From Lepus europaeus (taxonomy: Eukaryota; Chordata; Mammalia; Lagomorpha; Leporidae): a DNA stretch of 64,000 nucleotides. The notes below the pieces were generated by a model that was given only the letters and a program-made list of their open reading frames with translations, searched no databases and was not told where the DNA came from. Numbering within the stretch: the stretch's first letter is position 1; each line of letters starts with the position of its first letter. Position numbers and translations under genes: made by a program. Shown here one piece after another: positions 45,143 to 58,500 of this stretch. The stretch spans positions 90,671,968-90,735,967 of the forward strand of contig NC_084838.1 in the NCBI RefSeq assembly GCF_033115175.1. The letters are read 5' to 3'.

Positions 45143-45470
45143 TTTTTTTAAAAAAGATTTATTTATTTATTTGAAAGAATTACACAAAGAAAGGAGAGTC
45201 TGAGGGAAAAGTCTTCCATCTGATGGTTCACTCCCCAATTGGCTGCAATGGCTGGAGCTGCGCTGCTCCGAAGCCAGGAGCCAGGAGCTTCCTCTGGGTC
45301 TCCCACGTGGGTGCAGGGGTCCAAGGACTTGGGCCATCTTCTACTGCTTTCCCAGGCCATAGCAGAGAGCTGGATCGGAAGTGGAGCAGCTGGGTCCCAA
45401 ACTGGCACCCATATGGGATGCCGATGCTTCAGGCCAGGGCATTAACCTGCTGTGCAATAGCACGGCCCCT
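45143..45470 (-). mobile_element. CSINE (-)
   Basis: Complete, with head complement GCTGTGCAATAGCACGGCCC. Confidence 0.9.
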
Positions 45471-45555
45471 AATCTTTTGTTTTTGAAAAAAATTCTAGAA
45501 ACCTACTCTTCTCTTTATTCTTAAATTTCAGTGATGTGCCTTGGAGTTTTTTCTT

Positions 45556-45596
45556 TTCTTTTTAAAGATTTATTTATTTATTTGAAAGTCAGAGTT

Positions 45597-45627
<31 letters not shown>

Positions 45628-45895
45628 AAGTCCATCGGATGGCTCACGCCCCAATTGGCCGCAAAGGCTGGAGCTGGGCCGATCTGAAGCCAAGAGCCAG
45701 GAGCTTCTTCCAGGTCTCCCATGTGGGTGCAGGGGCCCAAGGACCTGGGCCATCTTCCACTGCTTTCCCAGGCCATAGCAGGGAGCTGGATCAGAAGTGG
45801 AGCAGCTGGGACTAGAACCGGCGCCCATTTGGGATGCCAGTGCTTCAGGCCAGGGCTTTAACCTGCTACACCACAGTGCCGGCCCCTTGGAGTTT
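45556..45895 (-). mobile_element. CSINE (-)
   Basis: Duplication CCTTGGAGTTT on both sides. The GA run lies at 45606-45626. Confidence 0.92.
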
Positions 45896-46063
45896 ATTTT
45901 CATGTGTTTTTCTAGGCATTTGAAAGCACCTTTCCATCTGCTTCTGTATTTTAGTTATGTGGCATTTGCTTACATTATTTACATTTGACTTCTCTTTTGG
46001 AACCCCTACAATTTGGATACTGGACTTCTCAGATTCTAATTCACATATCTCTTCCCTCTCATC

Positions 46064-46407
46064 TTAGATTTTTTTTTTTTTTTTTTTAAGATTTACTTAT
46101 TTATTTGAAAGTCAGAGTTACACAGAGAGAAGGAGAGCCAGAGAGTGAAAGAGTGGTCTTCCATCCGCTGGTTCACTCCCCAATTGGCTGCAATGGCTTG
46201 AGCTGTGCCAATCTGAAGCCAGGAGCTTCTTCCGGGTCTCCCACGCAGGTGCAGGGGTCCAAGGACTTGGGCCATCTTCTACTGCTTTCCCAGGCCATAG
46301 CAGAGAGCTAGATTGGAAGTGGAGCAGCTGGGACTTGAACCAGCGCCCATATAGGATGCCGGCACTGCAGGTGTCAGCTTTGCCTAGTATGCCACAGCGC
46401 TAGCCCC
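46064..46407 (-). mobile_element. CSINE (-)
   Basis: Complete. T run at 46070-46087. Confidence 0.9.
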
Positions 46408-46637
46408 AGGAACTAATTTTTATCTTTAATACCAACACCACTTGGAAAATGTCCTCAACACTATTTTCCAGTGATTCTGTTGAGGTTTTTCATTTTTGCT
46501 TTTATGTTTTAAATTATCAGGAACATTTTGTTCTCTGACATCTCCATTTTACAGCAGTCCATTCTTATTTCATAGAGGTAATACTTTACCCTTTGTTCTC
46601 TAAGGACATTATTTGAGTCCTTATTTTCTCCTTTGTT

Positions 46638-46924
46638 TTTTACTTTAAAAAAAATTATTTATTTTATTTGAAAGGCAGAGAGGCAGAGGCAGAGAGTTTT
46701 CCATCTGCTGGTTCACTCCCCAGATGGCCACAACTGCTGGAGCTGAGAAGACCCGAAGCCAGGAGCCAGGAGCCTCTTCTGGGTCTCCCAGGCGGGTGCA
46801 GGAGCCCAACGGCTTGGGCCATCTTCCAGTTTTCCCAGGCCATAGCAGAGAGCTGGATTGGAAGAGGAGCAGCCGGGACTCATACCGGCGCCCATATGGG
46901 ATGCCAGCCCTGCAGGAGCCAGCC
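46638..46924 (-). mobile_element. CSINE (-), head truncated
   Basis: Ends near GCCAGCCCTGCAGGAGCCAG, so the A-box region is missing. Confidence 0.85.
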
Positions 46925-48229
46925 TATTTTGGACTCTTCCATGTTAGAGGCTTTCATTAGATATCTGGTAATTCTGCAGCACCACAGATAACATCCCAGG
47001 GCTAAAACATTGACACAAGGGTATGGTATGTGTGGTACTTTGAACTTAATTGTAGGTTGATCAGTGAGCCATTTTGTGAGTAATCCTTCATGCCAATACT
47101 TTTACATTTTTCTTTTTTGTCTGGTGGGCAGTATATATAAAGCCACTTAATCTTATGTCCAGTACAATACTATATAGATTTGGTTTTGCCCTTGTAACAT
47201 TTGAATAGACAGGAGTATCTTGTTTGCCTATGTAATACTGAATAGTCTTTAAAATGTAATTTAAAAAAATAATTTATGGCTGATATTGGCCACAAATTCC
47301 ATAAATCTTAGTCTTAGGGTGAGGGGGACACAGACCACATCAGACAGATCAACAAAGTGATTTACGGTGAAGATTTTGGGTCATGCCGTATCAGTTGACT
47401 TACAGATAAACCATGTGGACAATCACCCATGCATATATGATGAAGCTGCAAGAAACACTGAGGATTGCCTGAGCACCTCTGTGCATACTGTCATACACTG
47501 ATGTTGGTAATGCATTCTGACTCTCCAGAGACAGGACAACAGAGATGTGTTTGATACTTCTCCTGGACTGTCGTCTGCATTTCTGTGGCTGACTGTAATC
47601 TAACATTTCCCTGTAATTAGTGGTAACAGGAATGCAAGTTTTCTGTCTTTCTAGCAAATTAACCCAAGGGTTGGTTTTGGGAATCTGACAAACTTGCAAA
47701 TAGCATTGTCTTCAGTGGATTTCTACCATGTATGGTCATTCTGTTAGCCTCAATAGAGAAGAACTCTGCAAATGCCAATTAAGTGGGATAGAGAGAGCTG
47801 CCTAGCAATGTGGCAATGGGGAGAAGCTTTTCCCAGCGTGCACCTAACCCTCCCTACTTTGTGCCTCTTCTTCACCTTTAGTCCCAGAGGTAATGGGTGC
47901 TGAGAACACGAAGCTATAAATGCATTATTTAGTGTCTCTACTGCTAGCTTACAATTTGACTCTCTTGGGTCTACCAAGTTAGTTTACTCCCATCTACCTG
48001 CTTTCCAATTCTCCAGATTCTGCCTATTTTCATTGGCATTTGTGCCAAGGCTATGATCTAACTTGGGGAGTACCCAGATACTGACTGAGCAAGGTAGGGG
48101 CACAAAGCTAGGCCACTGGCATCCAACTCTGAACTCTACTAAAAGAAATCTTTGCCTGAAGACTCTTCATTGGCCCATTGGCTTTGCTTCTGTATTGAAA
48201 TTCAGACTTTTTGTAATCTATTTTCCTTC
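46925..48229. other. Intergenic DNA downstream of IARS1
   Basis: No exon or SINE recognised in about 1.3 kb. Old LTR or LINE remnants are possible. Confidence 0.4.
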
Positions 48230-48266
48230 CTTTATTTATTTATTTGAAAGTCAGAGTTACACAAAG

Positions 48267-48310
<44 letters not shown>

Positions 48311-48342
48311 AGAGAGGAGAGAGATCCTCCATCCGTCCTCTC
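48230..48342 (-). mobile_element. CSINE fragment (-) with expanded (GA)n
   Basis: Starts TTTATTTATTTATTTGAAAG. The GA stretch has grown to about 50 bases (48266-48323), and the element stops at CCTCCATCC. Confidence 0.8.
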
Positions 48343-48496
48343 ATATTTTCCTTTTGTCTTATCACAGCTACCAGATCTACATTGTCGTTTGAAGGTTCTC
48401 TTAATACTTGCTCCCTCTCCCCTTGTGCATCCAATTATTTTTTTAAAAATATATTTACAAATGTGTTTAACAGTCAATTTTAGGAAATATTCATCT

Positions 48497-48555
48497 GGGA
48501 CCAGCATTGTGGCCTAGATGGGTATCCGCCAGTGTCCCAGCTGCTCTGCTTCTTT
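48497..48555 (+). mobile_element. CSINE head fragment (+)
   Basis: GGGACCAGCATTGTGGCCTA to CCAGCTGCTCTGCTTC, cut by the following reverse copy. Confidence 0.6.
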
Positions 48556-48745
48556 TTATTATTTTTGAAAGATTTCTTTATTTATTTGAGAGGCAGAGTT
48601 ATAGACAGAGAGTTCTTCTATCTGCTGGTTCACTCCCCAAATGGCTACAATGGGAAGTAGAGCAATCAGGACTCGAACCAGTGCCCATATGAGAATGGTG
48701 GCACTGTAAATGGAGGCTTAACCTACTATGCCACAGTGCTAGCCC
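48556..48745 (-). mobile_element. CSINE (-), internally deleted
   Basis: The tail complement and head complement are present and about 130 bases of the middle are missing. Confidence 0.8.
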
Positions 48746-48949
48746 TTCCAATTAATTCTTGCACATCAAATTTTATCTTGGAACTTGCTTCTTTGAGGAT
48801 CCAAATTATTGCCCAGGACTTGGGAAGAAATAATGTTAGATGTTTAGTCTTCTGTAAATACAGATGTCACCATGAAATCTTGGTTTTTCAAAAATTACAA
48901 ATTTCATGTTTTAATTAAACTATAGGAGAATGAATTACTTCTAACACAT

Positions 48950-49417
48950 CTATATTTGGGAGAGTTTATTATTCTGATTTACTGAAACAAAATATTCCAT
49001 CAAATTACCCAGGAAAATCCAGGCAGCAGAAATATATAACATGTTCATTTCTTCAAGAGGTCTCAAATAAATTTTCAAAGGCCAAACAGTGATATATGTA
49101 CTATGCCATTTAAGTCACTTCTACATTCTGTACTTAAGAACTCAAGTATAGAAATAAACTTTGTGATGCTGAGGTAACTTTATAATCATCTCCAACATGA
49201 CTGCATAGGTGTTTATGGTTATGTGTGAACACCACTGTGTGTTCTCAAGTCACTTGATTGATCAATCAATCCATCTGAATTTTAGACACAAAGCAGCATT
49301 AAATATGCACCTGAAGGAAGTATCTTCAGTGTGTCCATGTGTTCTTGTATTATACATATGGGTAGGTCATGAGTTTAAGTTCAGAAAAGGTGACTGAAAC
49401 ACATTAATAATTGAATG
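48950..49417 (-). other. IARS1: IARS1 3' UTR, approximate
   Basis: About 450 bases follow the stop codon without a recognisable SINE. The first minus-strand AATAAA is at plus 48965-48970 (TTTATT). The sequence is AT-rich. The true end could be nearer if a variant signal is used. Confidence 0.4.
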
Positions 49418-49500
49418 TTAGAAATCTGCTGTTGTTGGTAATACGGAAACATACACTGTCTTCATATTCAAACTCTTCATGGGGATGTCTTCAGTAATTT
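49418..49500 (-). CDS. IARS1: IARS1 terminal coding exon and stop
   Basis: Acceptor TTCCATTCTAG. The split Glu codon is followed by ITEDIPMKSLNMKTVYVSV and LPTTADF, then TAA (49420-49418). Human has VKT where this copy has MKS. With only 27 codons it is invisible to simple ORF calling, but it is exactly in phase with the preceding exon. Confidence 0.95.
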
Positions 49501-52500
49501 CTAGAATGGAAGGAAAATGTTGAAAAAATTAATATTCCATTATAGGTGAATTGTATTGTATAGTATTTAGCCTCATCCTAACAGAGGTATGACTTTTGTA
49601 CCAGTTCCTAGGGGGCAATTTTTAAGCCCTTAGAATCCTCTCATAGAAGTGTCTTTGTTGCTCTTTCAGCATACCCAATCTCTATGCTAGTAAGAGGACT
49701 CTGGGTAGAGTAGGTCACACTACAAAGAGCAACAATAGGATTTAGGATAGGGTCTTTGAGTCACATGGTATCTGCTGAGACAAGAGACCAATCATGTGGG
49801 CAATGAATCAATCACGTCCACATAATGAAACTTTAATAAAAACTTTGGACGCCAAGGGATGGGAAGAGGTAACAGAGTCTATGATTCCATGAGGAGTATG
49901 ATCTGAAGTCTACCATACGGATACCCTTTTGTATCTCCTTCTTTGGCTGGTTCAAATTTGCTTTCTTTTTCTTTAATAAACAAAACCATGAGTGAGTCTG
50001 TTAGTCTTCCTAGCAAATTATTATTATTTTCTATTTACTCATCTCAACTTGCTCATTTTAGTATTATTATTTTTTAGAGATTAGTATTAGTATTAGTAGT
50101 TTTTAAAGATTTATTTATTTATTTGAAAGTCAGAGTTACACAAAGAGAGGAGAGGTAGAGAGAGAGAGAGAGAGAGAGGTCCTCCATCCGCTGGTTCACT
50201 CCCCAGTTGGCCGCAACGGCCGGAGCTGTGCTGATCCGAAGCCAGGATTCAGGAGCTTCTTTGGGTTTCCTGCACGGGTACAGGGGCCCAAGGATCTGGG
50301 TCATCCTCTACTGCTTTCCCAGGCCACAGCAGAGAGCTGGATTGGAAGAGGAGCAGTCGGAACTAGAACTGGTGCCCACATGGGATGCTGGCACTTCAGG
50401 CCAGGGCGTTAATCTACTGCGCCACAGCGCTGGCCCCCACAAGTATTATTTTTAATATATGTATTTTTAAAATTTTATTTGAAAGAGTTAGAGAGATATA
50501 TCTTCCATTTGCTGGTTCACTTTCCAGATGGCCACAACAGCCAAGTTTTGGCTTGGTCCAGGTCCAGTTTGTAGCCATTTGGGGAGAGGACAGCAGATGG
50601 AAGATCTCTTTCTCTCTCTCTAACTCTGCCTTTCAAATAACTACATAAACCTTTTAAGATCAACAACCTAAGTGAATATACAGGGAGTTTGAATAGACCC
50701 TTAAATATTTGTTCTTTTAAGCTCATTCCGCTTTCAATTACTAAACCTGAAGGTGGGGTGGATATTTGATATAGTGGTTGATACACTAGTATCACATATT
50801 GAATTACTTGGGTTCAACTCCCAGCTGTGGTCCTAATTCCAGGTTTCTGTTAATGTAATTTTGGGAGGCAGGAGGTAATAACCCAAGTAATCGGGTTCCT
50901 GCCACCTAGGCAGGAAACCTGGGTTCTGCCTGGCTAAGCCTTGTAGATATCTGGGTAGTCAATCGACAGATGGGAGTTCTCTCTCAAATAAGTATCAATT
51001 AAGCCAATAACAACAACTTTAAGGTGGTTTGGGAACCTCTCCAACTTTGCAGCTGGTGCAGTGATGGTGGTCTTGTGTGGATTCTTCCCTCCAAGTTTGT
51101 AGTTGAACTCTAACTCTTTACAGTCAGAGTCAGGAGTTTGAGGCAGACTGTGGAGACTTCTGGAGGACTGTGCCCTTACCATACAGTTTGGCTAACATTG
51201 GGCCCCCCAAAGAGGGAAAGAAAATTATTTGCCTACTGTGAGGCATTTTCTTTCTAGCCAGATCTTAATTCAAAGGGAAATGATCAGTTTTCTCTAAAAA
51301 ACAGCTCTTATCCTAGCAAGCAATCCTAGGTGTGAAAATAAAAAGTTGCCTCTTTAATAGATAATTACAAGATCTGGAGATTTAGACAGTCTAGTGAAAC
51401 AAGCAAGAAAACATCAAGAATTTCTAAGATCTTATGTACTTTGTGAGCTTTCCAATTGATCTAATTTACCAAGCTATTAGTATATTACAAAAGGCAATTC
51501 TAAGAGAAAAAACATAACGAAAAGGAGGCTACAGATACTAGATGGGAAAAAGAAACTCTCCGCTTTGTGGTAATCATGGCTAAGTCTCTTAACCTTTAAG
51601 CTCTGATTTACGACACTCTTGTGTTGCTAACCTCACAGAGTAAAAAGAATGCACTTAAAAGCTGGTTATGTGAATGGCAGGTAGCACTGTAAGTCCTTAA
51701 TTCACACAGACATGATTTTATCCTGAAACAAGTGAGAAGATGACATTTTTTCAGTTCCATGGCACAACGGCAGGTCGTGCAAAGGACTGGACGGATAAGA
51801 AAAGGAAGTCAAGAGTATTTTTAAGTTTCAGACAAAACATATAAAAATAGAAAGATATATATATATATATATAATTTTTACTACTATAACATAATGAAAC
51901 AGCCAAGTATGTTGGAGGGAGAGTGAAAAATACCTTCTAAGATACTAAAAGATTCTGGAATGTAACTAGAAAAACAGGTAAGGACCAAAGGACCAGAAAA
52001 AAGAAGGATCTTGTTGTGGGCCAAGCTGAAAATTCTGAGGCATTAGACAAAGGGGAGCCATGAGGTCTCTGAGCAGGAGAGTAACATTAGCGGAAAAATG
52101 CTCATGAAGATAACCTTGGTGGGGGAACAGGCTGGGTGATTTCAATGGATGATAAGGCTGTGAACCAGGCGAGAGGGCAAAAGGCAAGGGAGAATCATTG
52201 AAAACAATCTGAGACACAGGGGTCATGTTCCATTACATTCCCCAAGGGGAAGTAAGGCTTTAGTTTTTAACAATATGGCTAAAAATGTGATATAAAATAT
52301 AAATAGCTGGGCATGGAGAAAATGGGGGAAATCTACAGAGGCTACAGCTCCTAAGAGGTCCTCAAATAATAAGATTTTCTGGTGGTTCCTGGTAGGTTAA
52401 TGCCATGAGACATGAGACAAGGGGTTTTATTAGAGAAGTCTAAAACTCCTCAAAACTGAAGTCTTGAATAAGGATCCCACAGCAAAAGGGCAAATTTGAA

Positions 52501-55500
52501 TAATATCCTTCACAGACAAAAACAGTGAAAAGAAAGCAGGAGGTTTAATCATGGCCTCCCAAAAGATATACCCACATTCTAAAGTCCTGGAAGCTGTGAA
52601 TGCAACTTTATTTGGAAAAAGAGAAAACGGACAGAAGAGGAAGACACACTCTGCTCACGGTCACAGATTGGAGAGATGTGGCCACAGACGAGAGGTATCC
52701 GGAGCAAGGGCTATCCACAAGCTGGAAGACACAAAGACAGATTCTCCCCTAGAGCCTTCAGACACAGCAGGGCTCTCATTTCAGCTTTCTGGTCTCCAGA
52801 ACTGTGGAAGAATAAATTCTATGTCTTTTTTTTTTTTTTTTTTTTTGGACAGGCAGAGTGGACAGTGAGAGAGACAGAGAAAGGTCATCCTTTTTCCGTT
52901 GGTTCACCCCGCAATGGCCGCCACGCTGTGGCCGGCGCACCGCACTGATCCGTAGCCAGGAGCCAGGTGCTTCTCCTGGTCTCCCTTGTGGGTGCAGGGC
53001 CCAAGGACTTGGGCCATCCTCCACTGCCTTCCCGGGCCATAGCAGAGAGCTGGACTGGAAGAAGAGCAACCGGGACAGAACCGGCGCCCCGACTGGGACT
53101 AGAACCTGGTGTGCCGGTGCTGCAGGCGGAGGGTTAGCCTATTGAGCCGTAGCGCTGGCCAAATTCTATGTCTTTAACTACTAAGTGTGTGGCAGTTTAT
53201 TGCACCAGCCACAGGAAATCAATCCAGAGAACTTGCCTTGCTCAGCCTTGTTTGGCATAGGACAGACCACATCTTCATGAAAATTCCTTGCCCTGTGCAT
53301 GACTGGGCTCAAAACTTTCTTAACACTGTCTTTGTGGCCCAAAATAAATTGAGTTTAAGGTGGAATTTGTAGACAGTGTCTTCAAGATACTAGAGAAATT
53401 CTCCTTAAAATGGAATTTCAATAGAAACGTAACAAAACAAGCAGAACAGATGGGTAATGTAAGGATGGAAATGTAAGGTAAAATGGTAATGTAAGGATGG
53501 AAACTCTAAGAATTAAAAGGAAATACTAGAAATCAAAACACTGTAACAGAAATGAAGAATGCTTTATATGTGGGTAGGGGTGGTGGCACATCCTTCCTGT
53601 AGTTGAACAAGAATAAGAAAATCAGGCAAAATTACTCACAATGGAATATAAGACAAAAGAAAGGAATATATGAAGAGAAAAAGAGGACAAAAAATATCTA
53701 CCTGAAATATGTCCAATCAAAGTTCCAAAAAGAGATAATATTAGAGAGAATGAGTAAGAGGTAACTTTGGAAAAGATGTCTGAAAATTTTTCACCAATGC
53801 TAAAAGACCCAATCCTGATTCAGACAGGATGGAGAACGGCTGGCTACAAACATAAAAACAGAACAACAAACTGGATCCCACAGAGCGAAGCTATTTGGGG
53901 AAATGATTCCAGAAGCGGCAGCACTGCAGTGAGCATGTAGGACTGCAGCACAGAACTCCAGAGGCAAGGACTAGGATGTCAGTAGAGGAGCTGACAGAAC
54001 AGTCACAGAAGCTGTGGAGGATGTGAAGGGGGAGGAGAAAACGTTAGTGGATACCAGTTTCTGCCAACCATTGTCCTGAGCTCTGCTTTCTAAATTACTA
54101 CATGTGGAATGTGTCAACTATGACCTTGCTCTCCACAGTGCAGCTCAATGTGGAAATGCTTTCTAAACTGTTACACAGCATGTATTTCAAATAGCATACT
54201 GATAAAAAAAAATTTAGGTTTCCAAAGCAAAAAGCAATTATCCTTTTGACTAATGTTAAAAAACATATTATGGTTACATACATATATATATATATATCTC
54301 AAAAGAAAAGCAATAGCAAAAGCTAAAAGAATGAAAGAAAAAGAGAGGAAGAAAAGAAAAGAAAAAAAAAAAAAAGAAAAGAACTCTTTAATATCTCTTA
54401 GGTATGTGACCTACTTCCAAGAAAAGAAAGACAAAAAATAAAGAAACTCATGGTCCATAATCCCCTCACCATCTGTTTGAGTCTCGTTGAGAAACAGCTT
54501 CAGCTTCCTGCTCCGGAGGCCGAACACCTTGGCTGCTTCGTAGAGAAGACCTTGATGGGTGAGTCCATTTTGTCCAAGAGGGTTTTCAAGGAGCAGAGTG
54601 CCCACTGTTCCCATTAAACACTCTATGAAGAAAGAGAAAAGTGGCTTAAATTCTGAGTTCACCCTCTGACAGAGGCAGTAATTGCAGACAGTTCTAAAGA
54701 GGAGTGCTGGGAGCCTTTGGCCAACAGAGTATGGGTGTGACAGTTGGGGTATAGTCCATGTAGAAACAGCTTTAAACATTTCATAGATGTGAAGGGGGGT
54801 CGGTGCTGTGGCACAGTAGGTTAAAGCCCCAGCCTACAGCGCCAGCATCCCATATGGGCACCAGTTTGAGATCTGGCTGCTCCTCTTCCAATCCCGCTCT
54901 CTGCTATGGCCTGGGAAAGCAGCGGAAGATGGCCCAAGTGCTTGGGCCCCTGCTCCCACGTGGGAGACCCGGAGGAAGCTCAGGGCTCCTGGCTTCAGAT
55001 CAGCTCAGCTCCAGCTGTTGTGGCCAGCTGGGGAGTAAAGCAGTGGGTGGAAGGCCTCTCTCTCTCTCTTTTCCTCTTTCTGTAAGTCTTTCATGTAAAT
55101 AAAATGTTTTTAAAATCTAAAAAAAAAAGTAAAGGGAAGGGCTGGTGTTGTAGCACAGTGGGTTAAGCCTTCACTGGATCTTGGATGCTGGCATTGTATA
55201 TCAGAGAGCTGGCTCGAATCCTACCTACTCCTGCTTCTAATTCCAGTTCAGCCTAATGTGCCTAGGAAGGCTGTAGAAGATGGCCCAGGTAGTTAGGCCC
55301 CTCCCACCCAGGTAGGAACCCAGATGGAGTTCTGGGCTGCTGGCTTCAGCCTGGCCCAGCCCTGGCTTTTCTGTTGGATCCATTTGGAGAGCGATCCAGC
55401 AGATGGAGGATCTCTCTCTCTCTCCGTTGCTCTACTTTCTCATACATACATTCATGAACCCTTAACAAAAAAAAAAAAAAAAAAGCAAAGGGAATAGGGA

Positions 55501-58500
55501 AAATGAGAAACCAACCCATATAAAAGCCTAGCAGCTTGGGGAACAGATATTCAGTACATGGTCAAGTGAAAAGTCTGTAGACTTCATTAAAAATTAACAC
55601 AATGAGGATCCTAAAATCTCAGGAAAGAAATAACAATTGATCAAAACATGGAGATACACAAATTTTCAGAACATTTTCCAAAAATAAATAAATAAATAGA
55701 CAAACTATAAGGTTTTGCCACTTAATTTTCATTTACTTACAATTTTTATCCAACCAATTTATTTCACTTGATTTTAAAAGATTAATTTTATTTATCTGAG
55801 AGGTAGTGTTACAAAGAGAAGGACAGAGATAGGGAAGGAAAGAGAGAGATATCTTTCATTTACTGGTTTACTCCCCAAATGGCTACAACGGCTAGGACTG
55901 GGCCAGGTTTCAAAGCCAGGAGTTTGGAAATCCATCCAGGCCTCTCATGTGGGTACAAGGGCACAAGGATTTGGGTCATCGTCCACTGATTTGCCAGGTG
56001 TATTAGCAGAGAGCTGGATCAGAAGTAGAGCAGCCAGGACTTGAATTGGCACTCATAGGAGCTTGATATGCTGCTTCACAGTGCCAGCCCCAATTTATTT
56101 CATTCCTTGTTCATACCAGATAGATGAGAGTATTTCTTCATAAATACACCAAGGGATGGGCATTTGGTATAGCGATTAAGATGCCACACGGGACATTCAC
56201 ATCCCATCAGTGTGCCAAGGTTCAAGTCCTGGCTTCTTGCTAATGCGCACCCTGTGGGGTGATAGCTCAAGAACTTGGGTCTGTGCCACCCACAAGAGAG
56301 ACCTACATTGAGTTCCTGGTGTCTAGCTTTGGCCTGGTTTGGCCACAACTGTTGAGGGCACCTGGGAAATGAACCAGTGGATGGGATGTCTCCATGTGCC
56401 TTTCAAATAGGAATGAACGAACGAACAAATAAATAAATTCCATAACACTTTGCTCATAAAAAGAAAATAGGAAGCAAGCCTGTGAGCACTCCTCTAAGCA
56501 GGACAGAAGTCCAAACTTTAAGTCACCACAGTAAAGCTGACTGAAAAGTACGCAGAAGTGCAGCTGGCGTGGCACAGCAGGTTAAGCCAACCAGTTGCAA
56601 CACCAGCATCCCATGTATATTACCTATCGGAGTCCCTGCTACTCTGCTTTGGATCCAACTTCCTGCTAATGCTCTTAGAAGGGCAGCAGAAGATGGCCAA
56701 GTACATAGGTCCCTGAAACCCATGTGGGAGACCAGGATGGAGTTGCTGGCTCCTAGCTCTGGACTGGCTCAACCTGGCTGCTGTGGGGATACAGAGAGTG
56801 CACAGCAGACTGAAGAGCTCTATCTCTCTGTCACACTCTGCTTTTTAAATAAGTAAATCAACAAATGAATGAATGAATTTTTTTTTTTTTTGACAGGCAG
56901 AGTGGATAGTGAGAGAGAGAGAGAGAGACAGAGAAAAAGGTCTTCCTTTTTGCTGTTGGTTCACCCTCCAATGCAGCTGGCGCATCGTGCTGATGCGAAG
57001 CCAGGAGCCAGGTGCTTCTCCTGGTCTCCCATGCGGGTGCAGGGCCCAAAGACTTGGGCCATCCTCCACTGCCTTCCCGGGCCATAGCAGAGAGCTGGCC
57101 TGAAAGAGGGGCAACCGGGACTAGAACCCGGTGTGCCAGCGCCGTAAGGCGGAGGATTAGCCTGTTAAGCCACAGTGCCGGCCGAATGAATGAATATTTA
57201 AAAAAGAGAAAAACAGGCTGGCGCCGCGGCTCACTAGGCTAATCCTCCGCCTTGCGGTGCAGGCACACCGTGTTCTAGTCCCGGTCGGGGCACCGATCCT
57301 GTCCCGGTTGCCCCTCTTCCAGGCCAGCTCTCTGCTGTGGCCAGGGAGTGCAGTGGAGGATGGCCCAAGTGCTTGGGCCCTGCACCCCATGGGAGACCAG
57401 GAGAAGCACTTGGCTCCTGCCATCGGATCAGCGCGGTGTGCCGGCCGCAGCGCGACTACCGCGGCGGCCATTGGAGGGTGAACCAACGGCAAAGGAAGAC
57501 CTTTCTCTCTGTATCTCTCTCACTGTCCACTCTGCCTGTGAAAAATAAAAATAAAAAAAATAAAAATAAAAAAAAAAGAGAGAAAAATACACCTAAGTCA
57601 GAGATTTGAACATCAGAGGAAACCTTAATTTCCAGCACACTGCAACCCGATTGCTGGGGGTGGGGAAGCACCTACCTTGTGGCTCTGCGTTCAGGAGCTG
57701 CAGGTTGATGTACTGGCAGAGGAGAGTACCAGGGCTGTCGACCAGAGAAGGAGCTGATCCCGTTGTCACGTGGAGTGTTTTTCCGCTAAGGCTCAGTAAG
57801 TCAGTTTGGTGTTGTATTTCTAGAAATAAAACAGTAATTCTTCCAGGGTTAGATGGTTTACAGCTGAAGTGACTCACTTTTTTCTACATAATTATTAAAC
57901 TGTTGTGTATCTTTTTACAGGGTTGCTTTCTACTTAATTTGCTATCAAAGGGCATTGCTTTTTCCATAAAACCATGATTTAATGACATGCAAATAATAGG
58001 AAATATTGTTGCAGCAAAAATGGCATACTATCTGTAACTTAAAATATAAAGCAAATATTCTCCCCTTTTAAATTTTTCTCTGTATTATTGTGGCTGCTGT
58101 TAAAATTTCCTCATATATCAAAATTCCAAACTTCATTATGAAAGGCTTATATTCAAATATGATACATTAGCAGATTAAGATGAATAATGAACATATGTGG
58201 AAAGTAAGATACACAGATTACATATAGCATAATTTCATTTATACAAAATTAAACACTGTTTAGGTATTCAAACATGAATGAAAGACCACTAATAGTTATG
58301 ATCTGAAGAATAGTGCATGGGGGTAGCTTGCAAATACTGAGTGAAGTGGATGCATGGGACAAGTTGGAAAAGTTCCTAGGGAATGAGTAGCATGTCCCAC
58401 CAGGTATTGCTGCCCAGGCCCAGCTTGGGGTCATAAGTTATCTTCTCTCAGTCATACCCATGGACCACTGGAAGTTCGCTGAGACAGAGAAAGAATCATT

